From positions 1 through 64,000 of the forward strand of contig JAFGIN010000156.1 in assembly GCA_016929595.1 (NCBI GenBank): 64,000 nucleotides of DNA, read 5' to 3'. Below the pieces are notes generated by a model. The model made no database searches, was not told where the DNA came from, and worked only from the letters and a program-made list of their open reading frames with translations. Shown here one piece after another: positions 45,187 to 54,348 of the stretch. Position numbers and translations under genes: made by a program. Within the stretch, counting starts at the first letter, position 1. Each line of letters opens with the position of its first letter. Source of the stretch: Chitinispirillaceae bacterium. Lineage in GTDB: Bacteria > Fibrobacterota > Chitinivibrionia > Chitinivibrionales > Chitinispirillaceae.

Positions 45187-45867
45187 ATGAAGAGTGTATC
45201 ATTCACTATGCAACTGATACTTTTTTTTACACTATTTGCATTTTATTCATGCTCACCCAGAGCAGTACATTCTGCTGGTGAGATCCAGGGTGATAAAACA
45301 GGCCAACAGAGACCAATACAGGCAGATGCAATCAGAATTACAGTACCTCTGGATGATTCATCATTCCTTAATGGTATTTATCCGATAGATGACAATGGCA
45401 ACGCTTATATACCGGTTCTCGGGCTGATACATGTAAGGAACAGAACTGTTGATTCTCTATCTCAGGAGGTCCGCTCCTATCTGGAGCAGTACATGCCCTA
45501 TCCGGAGCTTCATATCAGACCCTTAATACGGGCAAGTGCTCAGGGCGGCTTTGTCTCCCCGGGGTTCTTTTATATAGAACCGGAATATTCAATGTGGGAA
45601 CTGATCGCTTTGGCAGGAGGCACAACCTGCGAGTCCGGATTGAAAAAAATTGTCTGGGAACGGGATAATGAGGTAATTGACAATAATATTATACCGTATA
45701 TCGAATCCGGCAGGTCTCTTGCAAGTATTGGATTTCGTTCTGGTGACCAGCTTTATACACCTGTTGATACCAGAGGTCTTGCAGAAATCTTTGTCGGGAC
45801 GGTTCTGCCGATTTTGACATTCGGTGTATCAGTTGTACTTGGGTCTATTGCCATTATACATGACTGA
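45187..45867 (+). CDS. Wza-type polysaccharide export lipoprotein
   Basis: A 226-residue outer-membrane export protein. The signal peptide ends in a lipobox-like FAFYSC (Cys ~22). The polysaccharide export (PES) domain is at ~48-110 (RITVPLDDSSFLNGIYPIDD, NGNAYIPVLGLIHV), an SLBB-like segment follows (QGGFVSPGFFYIEPEYSMWE), and a C-terminal membrane helix (~203-222, VGTVLPILTFGVSVVLGSIA) matches the amphipathic barrel helix of Wza-like proteins. It is shorter than Wza (one SLBB). The ribosome-binding site is AAAGGAG upstream. It is followed after 74 nt by the Wzc-like kinase, its usual partner. Confidence 0.85.
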   Translation: MKSVSFTMQLILFFTLFAFYSCSPRAVHSAGEIQGDKTGQQRPIQADAIRITVPLDDSSFLNGIYPIDDNGNAYIPVLGLIHVRNRTVDSLSQEVRSYLEQYMPYPELHIRPLIRASAQGGFVSPGFFYIEPEYSMWELIALAGGTTCESGLKKIVWERDNEVIDNNIIPYIESGRSLASIGFRSGDQLYTPVDTRGLAEIFVGTVLPILTFGVSVVLGSIAIIHD

Positions 45868-45941
45868 CAAGTAAATACAAGTATCGCATTGGAAGAGCGA
45901 AACCGATAGTAATCCAACACGAAAAAGAAAGAGAAAAAACT

Positions 45942-48272
45942 GTGAGTTTCAGAACACATACACAGGAACTTTCACAACCTGAAAATCATAAAAATTTTCA
46001 GTATTATCTTAGATTATTTCTTACCAATGCATGGTTTATTATTCCTGTAGCAACAGTTATTCTGACATTATGGGTACTGTTTATTTACCGTTACGGAATA
46101 CTAATGCCGGTACTCAAAGCCACCTCGGTTCTTCAGTTTGATAATCCGGATGATATCAGCGCCGTGACCGAACATGTGCCATTACAAGCTGACACACGTG
46201 CTGCATTAGTAAAAAGCCGCAGTTTTCTTGAGCAGGTTGCTCAGGAGCTCTCACTGCGATTACAGACCGAAAGGTATACCCGGTCAGAAATTTTTGATTC
46301 TGTGCATGTAGCAGACGATGCGCCATCATTCGATTTTTTAATGAAAGTAAATGACTCAGCCTATACCCTTCTCTATAGAGCGTACGAATCAGACAGCAGC
46401 TTCTCAAGTGTAGATTCCGGAAAATTATCAGAACTTCAGGATATAACATTCAACAATATTTCATTAGTCTGGAGTGAACAATACCATCAGGCACCCATCT
46501 CTTTCTCATTCAGCGTAATACCCTTAATTGATGCCGTTACCTGGATCATTGAGAACTTAAAAATCGATATCAGCGGTACAGAACTGGATATAATGTCAAT
46601 CACCATGCAGGGAAAAGATAAAAATCTCATCAGCGCCATTGCTAATTCAATTGCAGATAAATTTGTCTACACCCATTCTTTAACAAAGAAGATACGTCGT
46701 GATACCATTCTCAGTATTCTCGTAAAACAACTTCATGCTGCAAAAAAAGACATGCTTAATGCAGAAGCATCACTGCGAAGATTCAGGGAACAATACCCTA
46801 CACTTGGATTAGATAACGCATTTACAACACCAGTAGAAATATTGGATCTCAAAACATCAAATGCAGAAATACATTCAACCTTGAAAGAAGGACGTGAGCT
46901 TCTGAGAAGATATCAGACAGTAAATGATACCGGTCGAACAGGATTAATGTCGGAAATGGTGTCTTTTCTGAACCGTTACCAGACAGCTACAGCACAAGGA
47001 CTCCAGAGTGAGCTGACCATGTTGATAAATGAAACTACTACGTTCAAAGAACGTTACTCACCACACCATCCTGAAATAAAAAAGAACAGACGAAATCTCA
47101 TAATACTCGGTAGCAAAATTACAAACGCACTTACAGATCTTCTTCATGATCTGGAACGAAGAAGCAATGAAATTAATGACAAAATCGGGAAGATGAACCA
47201 GGAAATCAGCAGCCTCCCATCAAAACAATTACAGCTTTTCAATTTACAAAGACGCTACGAAGTCAATACCGAAATATACACAAGTGTTTTAACGAGATAT
47301 AATGAGGCACGGCTCGCAGAATCAGTGGTATCCGGTGATGTACATGTCGTTGACCATGCAGTACCTCCCGATGAGAAACCCGATATAAAAGTTGTAGTTC
47401 TTCTATTTACTATTGGTATGTTTATGGGTCTCAGCGCAGGATACGGTCCGGTCCTTTTACTTGATAGTACAAAAAAAACGGTTCATACACCTGATGAGCT
47501 GCACCGCATGACAAAGCTGCCGGTCCTGGAATCTATACCCGTAAAGGGAAAATGGATCAACAGCGCATCCGATGTATGGCTGGAAAAAGTGGATGATAAG
47601 ATCCGGGAATTTCAGGAAGAAACATATCGATCACTTCGTACAAAAATTCTTTTGAAACTTCACAATCAGACTCCCCGGCGCCTTTTGGTGACAAGCCTTG
47701 GAACCGATGAAGGGAAATCATTTACAACAATACACCTGGGAATAGCACTCTCTCAACTGGAAAAACCGACATTACTGATTGATGCAGATCTTCACAAAGG
47801 AACGCTGCACAGTTTTCTTAACATTTCTTCAAAACAGGGTCTGAGTGAACTTTTAACATCCGATAATACAATCGACTCAGAATTCTTCAATCAGACTGTT
47901 CAAACGACAAAATTTCCCTACCTGTGCTGCATATCCAACGGAAAACAGAATCAGAATTCTCATTACCTTCTCAATTCTGACAGGTTCAGACTCCTGCTTG
48001 ACTTTGCATCAAGCAGGTTCGAAACGATTCTTATTGACACTCCCCCATTTGCCGTCGTTACCGACGCGCTCAGTATGCAGGAGATCGTATCCAACTACCT
48101 TATTGTTGTGAGGTCAAGAAAAACCAATGTCGCAGAATTAAACAAAAAAATTGAAGAGTTTGCAGGATTCCGTAAAAAAATACTTGGAGTGGTTCTCAAT
48201 GGTGCGTCGTATAAACGTATGGAATATTACCATTATACATCATACCGGTCGAAAAAAGGTAACCGCTCCTGA
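45942..48272 (+). CDS. Wzc-type chain-length determinant / BY-kinase
   Basis: A 776-residue inner-membrane tyrosine autokinase. Wzz domain: membrane segment ~29-50, periplasmic coiled coil to ~480, second membrane segment ~485-508 after the PxxP-like VPPDEKPDIKV. The cytoplasmic kinase (~560-760) has Walker A TSLGTDEGKSFTT, Walker A' TLLIDADLHKGTLH and Walker B TILIDTPPF. The C-terminal Tyr cluster YKRMEYYHYTSY has six tyrosines, the autophosphorylation tail. It controls polymer length and export with the lipoprotein encoded upstream. The GTG start at 45942 follows AAAGAG. No Wzx, Wzy or glycosyltransferase for the polymer is in the window. Confidence 0.93.
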   Translation: MSFRTHTQELSQPENHKNFQYYLRLFLTNAWFIIPVATVILTLWVLFIYRYGILMPVLKATSVLQFDNPDDISAVTEHVPLQADTRAALVKSRSFLEQVAQELSLRLQTERYTRSEIFDSVHVADDAPSFDFLMKVNDSAYTLLYRAYESDSSFSSVDSGKLSELQDITFNNISLVWSEQYHQAPISFSFSVIPLIDAVTWIIENLKIDISGTELDIMSITMQGKDKNLISAIANSIADKFVYTHSLTKKIRRDTILSILVKQLHAAKKDMLNAEASLRRFREQYPTLGLDNAFTTPVEILDLKTSNAEIHSTLKEGRELLRRYQTVNDTGRTGLMSEMVSFLNRYQTATAQGLQSELTMLINETTTFKERYSPHHPEIKKNRRNLIILGSKITNALTDLLHDLERRSNEINDKIGKMNQEISSLPSKQLQLFNLQRRYEVNTEIYTSVLTRYNEARLAESVVSGDVHVVDHAVPPDEKPDIKVVVLLFTIGMFMGLSAGYGPVLLLDSTKKTVHTPDELHRMTKLPVLESIPVKGKWINSASDVWLEKVDDKIREFQEETYRSLRTKILLKLHNQTPRRLLVTSLGTDEGKSFTTIHLGIALSQLEKPTLLIDADLHKGTLHSFLNISSKQGLSELLTSDNTIDSEFFNQTVQTTKFPYLCCISNGKQNQNSHYLLNSDRFRLLLDFASSRFETILIDTPPFAVVTDALSMQEIVSNYLIVVRSRKTNVAELNKKIEEFAGFRKKILGVVLNGASYKRMEYYHYTSYRSKKGNRS

Positions 48273-48312
48273 CAGGAGAAAAACCTTCTTTGAAGGTCAG
48301 GTTGTATCTAAA

Positions 48313-49449
48313 ATGAACTGGATAAATGCCATAATCATCGCTATTGTCTTTTTTACCCTGATCATTCTGATCACCCGGGAATGTTATCGTTTCAGATGGC
48401 TGATACCGTATTTCAAAACATCCATCCGTTACCGGCATCAATCATATGTAAATAATATGGACAAACCTGTCGATATCTATATTGCCATGTGCGATCACTA
48501 CCGCCCATTTTCGGGAAATGTTTCACAGGAAATCGCAGAATTGCGTGTGGTAACCTGGTGTCGTGAATACGAACGTATCGCGCGTCAATACACAGATTCA
48601 TCAGGAAATCACCCTGTTCACACTATTTTTTATTCTGAATCTGATTATAATCCTTATTTTCTTGATACGATTGCACGCAGCTGTAGAAACGGTATTACTG
48701 ATGTGGAGATTCTTATCGACCACAATCGTGATAATCCCATAAATTTCAAACGAAAAATCGAAGAATACCGTGATGTACTGTTCCATCACCATGGTCTGCT
48801 TCGCAAAGATGATCAGGGTAAAATCACCTATGGATTCGTTCATGGAAAATGGGCCCTTGACAACGCACGCCCCGACGGCAGATGGTGTGGGGTATGCGAT
48901 GAGGTTTCAATCCTCAAAGAGACTAATTGCTATGCTGATTTCACCTATCCATCAGCCCCTGATATTACTCAACCGCCAATCATCAATTCAATTTACTTTA
49001 CGCATCCGTCACAGAAAAGACCCGTTTCTCACGAAAATGGCACACTGATTAAATCCGGCTGCTGGAATAATTCAAGTCTGCTCTGTATCCAGGGGCCGCT
49101 TGTGATACATCCTAATGCGATATTCGGTCTACCAGTAAAAATTGATAGAGGCGAGATAGGGTTCCGTAACGAGTTTTCAAGAAAGCGAATGGATAAATGG
49201 CTGCAGAGAGCACCTCAGATTGAAGGAATTTCCTCTTCAATTTTTATAAAACTCTACACTGCAGGAATGGTCGATCAGACAATTCGATATCTGTTCAGTG
49301 AAAGCGGCCTCAACCAGTTCTGGTCTTTTCTTGAACAGTGTTATAATGATGGTGAGCATTTTCGTATTCACTATGTATCAGCATGGGGTATGTACAATAA
49401 AATTCACCAGTTGTGTAATGAAAAATCGGCAATTAACCTCAATACATGA
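48313..49449 (+). CDS. Membrane-anchored protein of unknown function in the exopolysaccharide run
   Basis: A ~378-residue protein. The N-terminal membrane anchor (~2-21, INAIIIAIVFFTLIILITRE) is followed by a large soluble domain with many His/Asp/Trp/Cys: DIYIAMCDHYRPFSGN, FHHHGLLRKDD, GFVHGKWALDNARPDGRW then CGVCDEVSILKETNCYADFT. The layout (early Asp-His pair, later His clusters) is reminiscent of polysaccharide deacetylases, but no standard NodB motifs (TFDD, HxxxH-P) are present, so I do not claim the activity. ATG 48313 begins just before the anchor; a frame from 48151 overlaps the kinase gene by 122 nt. Most likely it modifies or processes the polymer. Confidence 0.6.
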   Translation: MNWINAIIIAIVFFTLIILITRECYRFRWLIPYFKTSIRYRHQSYVNNMDKPVDIYIAMCDHYRPFSGNVSQEIAELRVVTWCREYERIARQYTDSSGNHPVHTIFYSESDYNPYFLDTIARSCRNGITDVEILIDHNRDNPINFKRKIEEYRDVLFHHHGLLRKDDQGKITYGFVHGKWALDNARPDGRWCGVCDEVSILKETNCYADFTYPSAPDITQPPIINSIYFTHPSQKRPVSHENGTLIKSGCWNNSSLLCIQGPLVIHPNAIFGLPVKIDRGEIGFRNEFSRKRMDKWLQRAPQIEGISSSIFIKLYTAGMVDQTIRYLFSESGLNQFWSFLEQCYNDGEHFRIHYVSAWGMYNKIHQLCNEKSAINLNT

Positions 49450-49575
49450 CTTACTCTTTTACTGCCAGGGCAGTCAGAAAACAGCAAAATACTATCAATT
49501 AAAACTGAGGTAATCTTTGTCTGATCGCCTTCCATTAGGTATTTTATAGACTTTCAGGGTTGAAAAATAATAACG

Positions 49576-51156
49576 ATGATTGTATCTCAATTCCAAAACG
49601 AACTTAGTTTTAACGGACTGACAGCGCTCTACAAAATTGCCCATCTACTGGCTTCAGGGAAAGACCTCGAATCTATCATGTTATCGATTCTGGAGATTCT
49701 TGAACTTCAGGCAGGCATGAAGCGCGGTATTATCACGATTTTAAGTCCTGATAATGAGGAGCTTGCGATTGATGTAGCTCGCGGAATTTCCGAGAATGAT
49801 AAGAAAAAGGGAAAATATCGTATTGGTGAAGGTATTACCGGTCGTGTTGTTGCAACCGGGCGTCCAATAGCAGTTCCCACACTCGATTCTGAACCAACAT
49901 TTCTGGATAGAACCGGAGCCCGAAAGGGATTGAAACATTCGGATCTCTCATTTATCTGTGTACCTATTAAAGCAGGGGATCATTCCATTGGTGCCCTTTC
50001 TGTTGACCGGGTTGCAGTTGAAGATGAGGAAACACTTGATGGAGAGGTTCGATTTCTTGAGGCTGTGGCCGATTTGATTGCACAGGTAGTTCAGGAACGT
50101 CGAAGTCAATACGACAGAATTCATGCCCTTGAAACAGAGAACCTTAAACTGAGGCGTACCCTGGAAGAAAAAGGAAAACCTGACCAGATGATCGGAAACA
50201 GCAGCTCAATGCGTGATGTTTACCGTCAGATCGCTCAGGTTGCCCCATCAACGACATCGGTTCTCATCCGGGGAGAAACCGGCACAGGAAAAGAACTCGT
50301 TGCCCGTGCAATTCATCAGAAAAGTCCCTGCGCTCAAGGCCCCTTTGTTGCAGTAAACTGTGCAGCTCTTCCGGAATCACTTCTTGAAAGTGAACTGTTC
50401 GGACATGAAAAGGGCTCTTTCACCGGTGCGACATCAAAAAGAATCGGACGATTTGAAGCTGCCGATAACGGAACACTTTTTCTGGATGAAATTGGTGAAA
50501 TGACAATGTCAGCGCAAAGCCGCTTATTACGCGCAATCCAGGAGAAGGAGTTCCAGAGAGTCGGAGGAAGTGAATCGATTCATGTCAATGTCCGGCTTAT
50601 CTGTGCAACAAACCGGAATCTTGAACTCGACGTAAAGGAAAACCGTTTCAGGGAAGATCTCTATTACAGAATCAATGTATTTACAATTGCACTTCCGCCA
50701 CTGCGCGAACGTGGTGCAGATGTACTACTTCTGGCTGATTATTTTGTTAAAAAATACTGTCATCTGCGCGATAAAAACATTGAACGTATCTCCACTCCAG
50801 CTATTGATATGTTGAGTGCTTACCACTGGCCCGGAAATGTTCGTGAACTCGAAAATGTTGTCGAACGTTCTGTTCTTGTAGCTACATCCTCTGTTATTGA
50901 AGGACACGACCTTCCTCCCACGCTGCAAATCAAAGATATGGACCAGCAGGGTAACCGTCAAGACTCATTTGAGAACCTTGTTGAAGCTTATGAACGCGAA
51001 TTGATCATTGACGCACTTAAGGATACTCTGGGTAATCAGACTGAAGCAGCACGTGTTCTTGGCACAACCAAGCGAATCATTCAGTATAAGATCAATAAAT
51101 ACCAGATCGATTTCAGCCGATTCCGTAAAAACGGTGAGATGACAGAAGACGATTAA
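49576..51156 (+). CDS. GAF-domain sigma-54 activator (NifA-like)
   Basis: A 526-residue enhancer-binding protein. The GAF domain is at ~10-180 ([40 protein letters not shown]). The AAA+ domain (~205-435) has Walker [16 protein letters not shown], loop GSFTGA (Ser in place of the first Ala of GAFTGA), Walker [12 protein letters not shown] and [11 protein letters not shown]. The Fis helix-turn-helix is [20 protein letters not shown]. No receiver domain, so control is through the GAF ligand or a partner. It is in the same direction as the export genes, 126 nt after them, and is the natural activator of the consensus sigma-54 promoter at 45117. Confidence 0.94.
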   Translation: MIVSQFQNELSFNGLTALYKIAHLLASGKDLESIMLSILEILELQAGMKRGIITILSPDNEELAIDVARGISENDKKKGKYRIGEGITGRVVATGRPIAVPTLDSEPTFLDRTGARKGLKHSDLSFICVPIKAGDHSIGALSVDRVAVEDEETLDGEVRFLEAVADLIAQVVQERRSQYDRIHALETENLKLRRTLEEKGKPDQMIGNSSSMRDVYRQIAQVAPSTTSVLIRGETGTGKELVARAIHQKSPCAQGPFVAVNCAALPESLLESELFGHEKGSFTGATSKRIGRFEAADNGTLFLDEIGEMTMSAQSRLLRAIQEKEFQRVGGSESIHVNVRLICATNRNLELDVKENRFREDLYYRINVFTIALPPLRERGADVLLLADYFVKKYCHLRDKNIERISTPAIDMLSAYHWPGNVRELENVVERSVLVATSSVIEGHDLPPTLQIKDMDQQGNRQDSFENLVEAYERELIIDALKDTLGNQTEAARVLGTTKRIIQYKINKYQIDFSRFRKNGEMTEDD

Positions 51157-51199
51157 ATCGATTTCGCGCGCTATTTGAAAGCCGCTCTGATGTTTCAGA

Positions 51200-52276
51200 C
51201 TATTGAGATGTCGTATAAAGGTCCGGCCAGCGATCATTACCGCTATGAAACGTTAGTCTTACAAATCCATTCTTTTTATCTGTATTGATATTCCATATAT
51301 ACACTTCATAATCGAACATATCATGTTCATGTCCGGTTTGAGTTGCACACCATACAAGCCAATTTCCTGTTTGATCAAGCTTTGGAAAATACTCATGAGA
51401 TCTTCTTCCAGGTAAATCCATGAGCCTCATATTCTTAGGAATACTCAACCCTGTGAATTTACCGACAGGTTTCCCATCAGCATCAACCGCAAAGGCAAGC
51501 ACTTCTGTACCGCCATTACCCTGCCCTTCATTCATTCTTAAAAGCTTTTTTCCATCAGGAAACCAGTCAATCTGACATCCGGCACCAGTTTTATACCACT
51601 CTTTCTTCTCAATATTCCATACCCCGGTTTCTCTTGAAGATCCACGAAGAGTGATCGCAATTTTTTTCCCATCAGGGGATAGTTGCGGCTGCTGTGAATA
51701 GGTGCCTTTTTTAATTGATACCTCGGCATCAAAAATCTCTGTTTCTGTATTCGATTTCAGATCTTTTATAAAAACCTTTGATCCCCGCGCAAACACAATT
51801 GAATCACCGCCAGGCCGCCATGTACCCCAGCATCCGTTCTCTGCCACTTTCTTTTCATCTGTGCCATCAATAGAAATTGAAAAAAGATCCCACCTGTCAA
51901 ATACATCAGCTTCGCTCTCCTTTTCCCAGCCAGCTTTACTTCTTGCAAAGAGCACGGTCTTTCCGTCCGGAGAAAAACGCGAAAACCAGTCGACATTGTC
52001 ATTTTTTGTCAATTGTTTCTGATCGGTACCATCCGCGTTCATTATCCAGATATCGTGCTTACTGTTGGAACGCGATGATGACCATACAATTTTACCGTGT
52101 ACTTTTCCTTTAATTGTCTCAAGTGCTTTTTGCTCCCTGCTCTGGGGTTGCACAGTTGAACCAGTCGGGGCTTCCTGAGCATATAAGAAACAGATAGCCG
52201 ATAAAACAACTGTAAAAAGTATCCTTACCATAGTATGATGACTCCCCGTTCTGATAAAAACCATGTCGTTTTTCAT
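51200..52276 (-). CDS. TolB-like beta-propeller exported protein
   Basis: A 358-residue protein with an N-terminal hydrophobic signal (~12-33, MVRILFTVVLSAICFLY) and WD40/PD40 TolB-type repeats: KIVWSSSRSNSKHDIWIMNA, DGTDQKQLT, FSRFSPDGKTVLFAR, QPQLSPDGKKIAITLRG, QIDWFPDGKKLLRM. Such proteins are periplasmic or secreted six-bladed propellers. It lies downstream of the AlgX-like gene in the same leftward direction, 62 nt away with a hairpin between, and may belong to the O-acetylation group. Its stop converges with the GAF activator, 43 nt apart. Confidence 0.82.
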   Translation of the reverse strand: MKNDMVFIRTGSHHTMVRILFTVVLSAICFLYAQEAPTGSTVQPQSREQKALETIKGKVHGKIVWSSSRSNSKHDIWIMNADGTDQKQLTKNDNVDWFSRFSPDGKTVLFARSKAGWEKESEADVFDRWDLFSISIDGTDEKKVAENGCWGTWRPGGDSIVFARGSKVFIKDLKSNTETEIFDAEVSIKKGTYSQQPQLSPDGKKIAITLRGSSRETGVWNIEKKEWYKTGAGCQIDWFPDGKKLLRMNEGQGNGGTEVLAFAVDADGKPVGKFTGLSIPKNMRLMDLPGRRSHEYFPKLDQTGNWLVWCATQTGHEHDMFDYEVYIWNINTDKKNGFVRLTFHSGNDRWPDLYTTSQ

Positions 52277-52325
52277 TGCGACATTATAAAATATACAATA
52301 TTATTCTCTTTCCTGAGACAATTCC

Positions 52326-52349
52326 TTCCCGAATGCATTCATTCGGGAA
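52326..52349 (-). other. Hairpin at the 3' end of the AlgX-like gene
   Basis: TTCCCGAATG CATT CATTCGGGAA: perfect 10-nt arms overlapping the stop codon region of the AlgX-like gene. No T-run follows in the direction of transcription, so it is better seen as an mRNA 3' structure that could separate expression of the two genes than as a full terminator. Confidence 0.5.
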
Positions 52350-54327
52350 ACTTTTCCCAATTCTGTGCATAATTGAACAGATCCCGCGCAACCATCATAT
52401 AGATCACCAATCGTTTTCCCGGCAGATTTTTTTCACGGTACCGCATCGCCTTTTTTCTAACCATGGGCCCCCCACCCCAACTGGTAACAATTTCTACCGG
52501 TATACCTGTTTTCTGTGCTATATGAGCCCCCACCCCGGCACCTTTACAATCCACTGATTCGAACACCCCTGTAAAGCTATCACCGATTAGCATAACCGGA
52601 GCATCTGAGTTGTTTCCTTTATAGAGTGTACTGTCGTCCTGATTATATATCTGTTGTGCCTTAATTTTAAGGTCCTGATACTTACTCTGGTTCTTTTCAG
52701 GAAGACGTGATACAATATCCCCCTCACGTTCGAAGGATGTATCCTTGACGGTATATGTCTTTTTCCCGATACCATTATACCAAGTATACTCTTTTATCCG
52801 ACCTGCTATCAAATCTGCTGCGATCTGTATTCCACGACTGGTCCAGTGTGTATCATGAAACTGATACACATTTTCGTCTGATGCACTGTCGTCTTCACGA
52901 GCCTCAAGAAAATGAGGCAGCAGGTCGATAACCTCAATACCGGCATTTTGAATATCTTCTAAAATTTTCCTGCTGTAGGGGTTTATAATACTTACTGAAG
53001 GTGAGGGGATACTCTTGCTTATTTTGTCATGGTAAACCTCTTCTTTGTTAGGAACGGCAACAAAGAGCAGATTCACATTTTGACTTTTCAGATAATTGTT
53101 AAAGTCAATAAGATGAGGAATTGGATTTTTTTCAGGGGCCTGAAGACTAAAATTTTTCCCAGTCATATACTCAAATGATTTCCGGAAAAATAACCAGCCA
53201 TCTGTACCCTCAAGCCCCATCTGCTCAGCAGGAAATGAGGCGAGCCATTTTGATGTGGCATCAAAAAATGCACTGTTTTTCCTGTACCATTCCTCGTGCG
53301 AACCGTATTGAGAAATTTCCAGTTTAAAACGATCTGAATTCTTGCGGTAATTTTCTGACAATAGTGTGTCCATGCATTTCAATGCATCCCTCTTCTTTTC
53401 CGCTGCCGGATCGTCAGCAATTTTTTCGATGTTCTTTTCGGTATCTACTATATAAACATTGTAAATTGGTTTATCAGCTGACACAGGTTTACCTTCAACA
53501 ACCGCGAGCGGATTCTCAAATTTCTGTCCGCGCAGCTCCCTGAGAACTTTTTTATGTGTTGATGCAACCGGCCACAACCTGGTCTCAGCCGGATCCAGAA
53601 TATCCGTATTTTTTGTAGGATACCAGTAGGATGCAAGATCAGTGATCCAATCGGTCATCTCCTCATGGTTCAGCGTTCTATTTGTATATTCATTCCTTAT
53701 CCAGTTGATAGATTTCTGTAACGAATCTTTATGTATTGATGAAACATCGAGCATTCCATAAATTTCCCTTAATCCATCCCTGTCCTCATCCTGAATGTTT
53801 TTTAAAAATGATACCCATTCTGAAAACTCTACTTTTACCCACAGTTCTGTCTGGTTATTTTCCTCATGAAGATATACTGTGGTAATTTCCTGATATGGAA
53901 TAAAAACATCGGGATCTGACCACTTATACGATGCTACCTTTGATCCCAGTTGCTGCAGCCGGTCATCCTTTACAGCATTCCACAACTTTCTGATAAGAGG
54001 TTTCCATGCAAGTGGTTCTTCCCGTTCCGCTGCGGTAAGCGGCGTTTCGTTCATGTTATCTTTTATATGAAAAAGAGTATTGTCGAATGTAATACTTTCA
54101 ACCGCAACAGAAGACACCTTTTTCCGGGGTTTTCCTTCAGTTACTTCTGCAAGTATTGGATTTTTATCATATGCCGCAAAATCCAGATTTGCAAGTGTCG
54201 GTCTTTCAATTTTTCGAACAGTTACTCTTGATTTAGATCTTTTGAATGACGTGTTAAGTTCATTGTATGGTTTACCCGAAACAGTAACCATCCCTGACAG
54301 CAGGACAAGAAGTACTTTTTTTATCAT
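52339..54327 (-). CDS. AlgX/AlgJ-like SGNH O-acetyltransferase, large form
   Basis: A 662-residue exported protein (signal ~1-18). The C-terminal ~270 residues carry the AlgX/AlgJ SGNH fold: DGWLFFRKSFEYMTG, VPNKEEVYHDKI, the Asp-x-His pair YQFHDTHWTSRG and the Ser block VMLIGDSFTG, followed by GAGVGAHIAQKTGIPVE. The ~390-residue N-terminal half is not part of the acetylase and I do not recognise it; it may bind the polymer. It follows the AlgJ-like gene by 21 nt. With AlgI and AlgJ homologues next to it, periplasmic acetyl transfer to an exopolysaccharide is the natural reading. Confidence 0.82.
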   Translation of the reverse strand: MIKKVLLVLLSGMVTVSGKPYNELNTSFKRSKSRVTVRKIERPTLANLDFAAYDKNPILAEVTEGKPRKKVSSVAVESITFDNTLFHIKDNMNETPLTAAEREEPLAWKPLIRKLWNAVKDDRLQQLGSKVASYKWSDPDVFIPYQEITTVYLHEENNQTELWVKVEFSEWVSFLKNIQDEDRDGLREIYGMLDVSSIHKDSLQKSINWIRNEYTNRTLNHEEMTDWITDLASYWYPTKNTDILDPAETRLWPVASTHKKVLRELRGQKFENPLAVVEGKPVSADKPIYNVYIVDTEKNIEKIADDPAAEKKRDALKCMDTLLSENYRKNSDRFKLEISQYGSHEEWYRKNSAFFDATSKWLASFPAEQMGLEGTDGWLFFRKSFEYMTGKNFSLQAPEKNPIPHLIDFNNYLKSQNVNLLFVAVPNKEEVYHDKISKSIPSPSVSIINPYSRKILEDIQNAGIEVIDLLPHFLEAREDDSASDENVYQFHDTHWTSRGIQIAADLIAGRIKEYTWYNGIGKKTYTVKDTSFEREGDIVSRLPEKNQSKYQDLKIKAQQIYNQDDSTLYKGNNSDAPVMLIGDSFTGVFESVDCKGAGVGAHIAQKTGIPVEIVTSWGGGPMVRKKAMRYREKNLPGKRLVIYMMVARDLFNYAQNWEKFPE

Positions 54328-54348
54328 AAACTATCCTTTGTTAAGCTA

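Noticed and set aside
48151-48312. N-terminal extension of the unknown exopolysaccharide protein from 48151
   Set aside because: It overlaps the kinase gene by 122 nt; ATG 48313 sits right before the membrane anchor.
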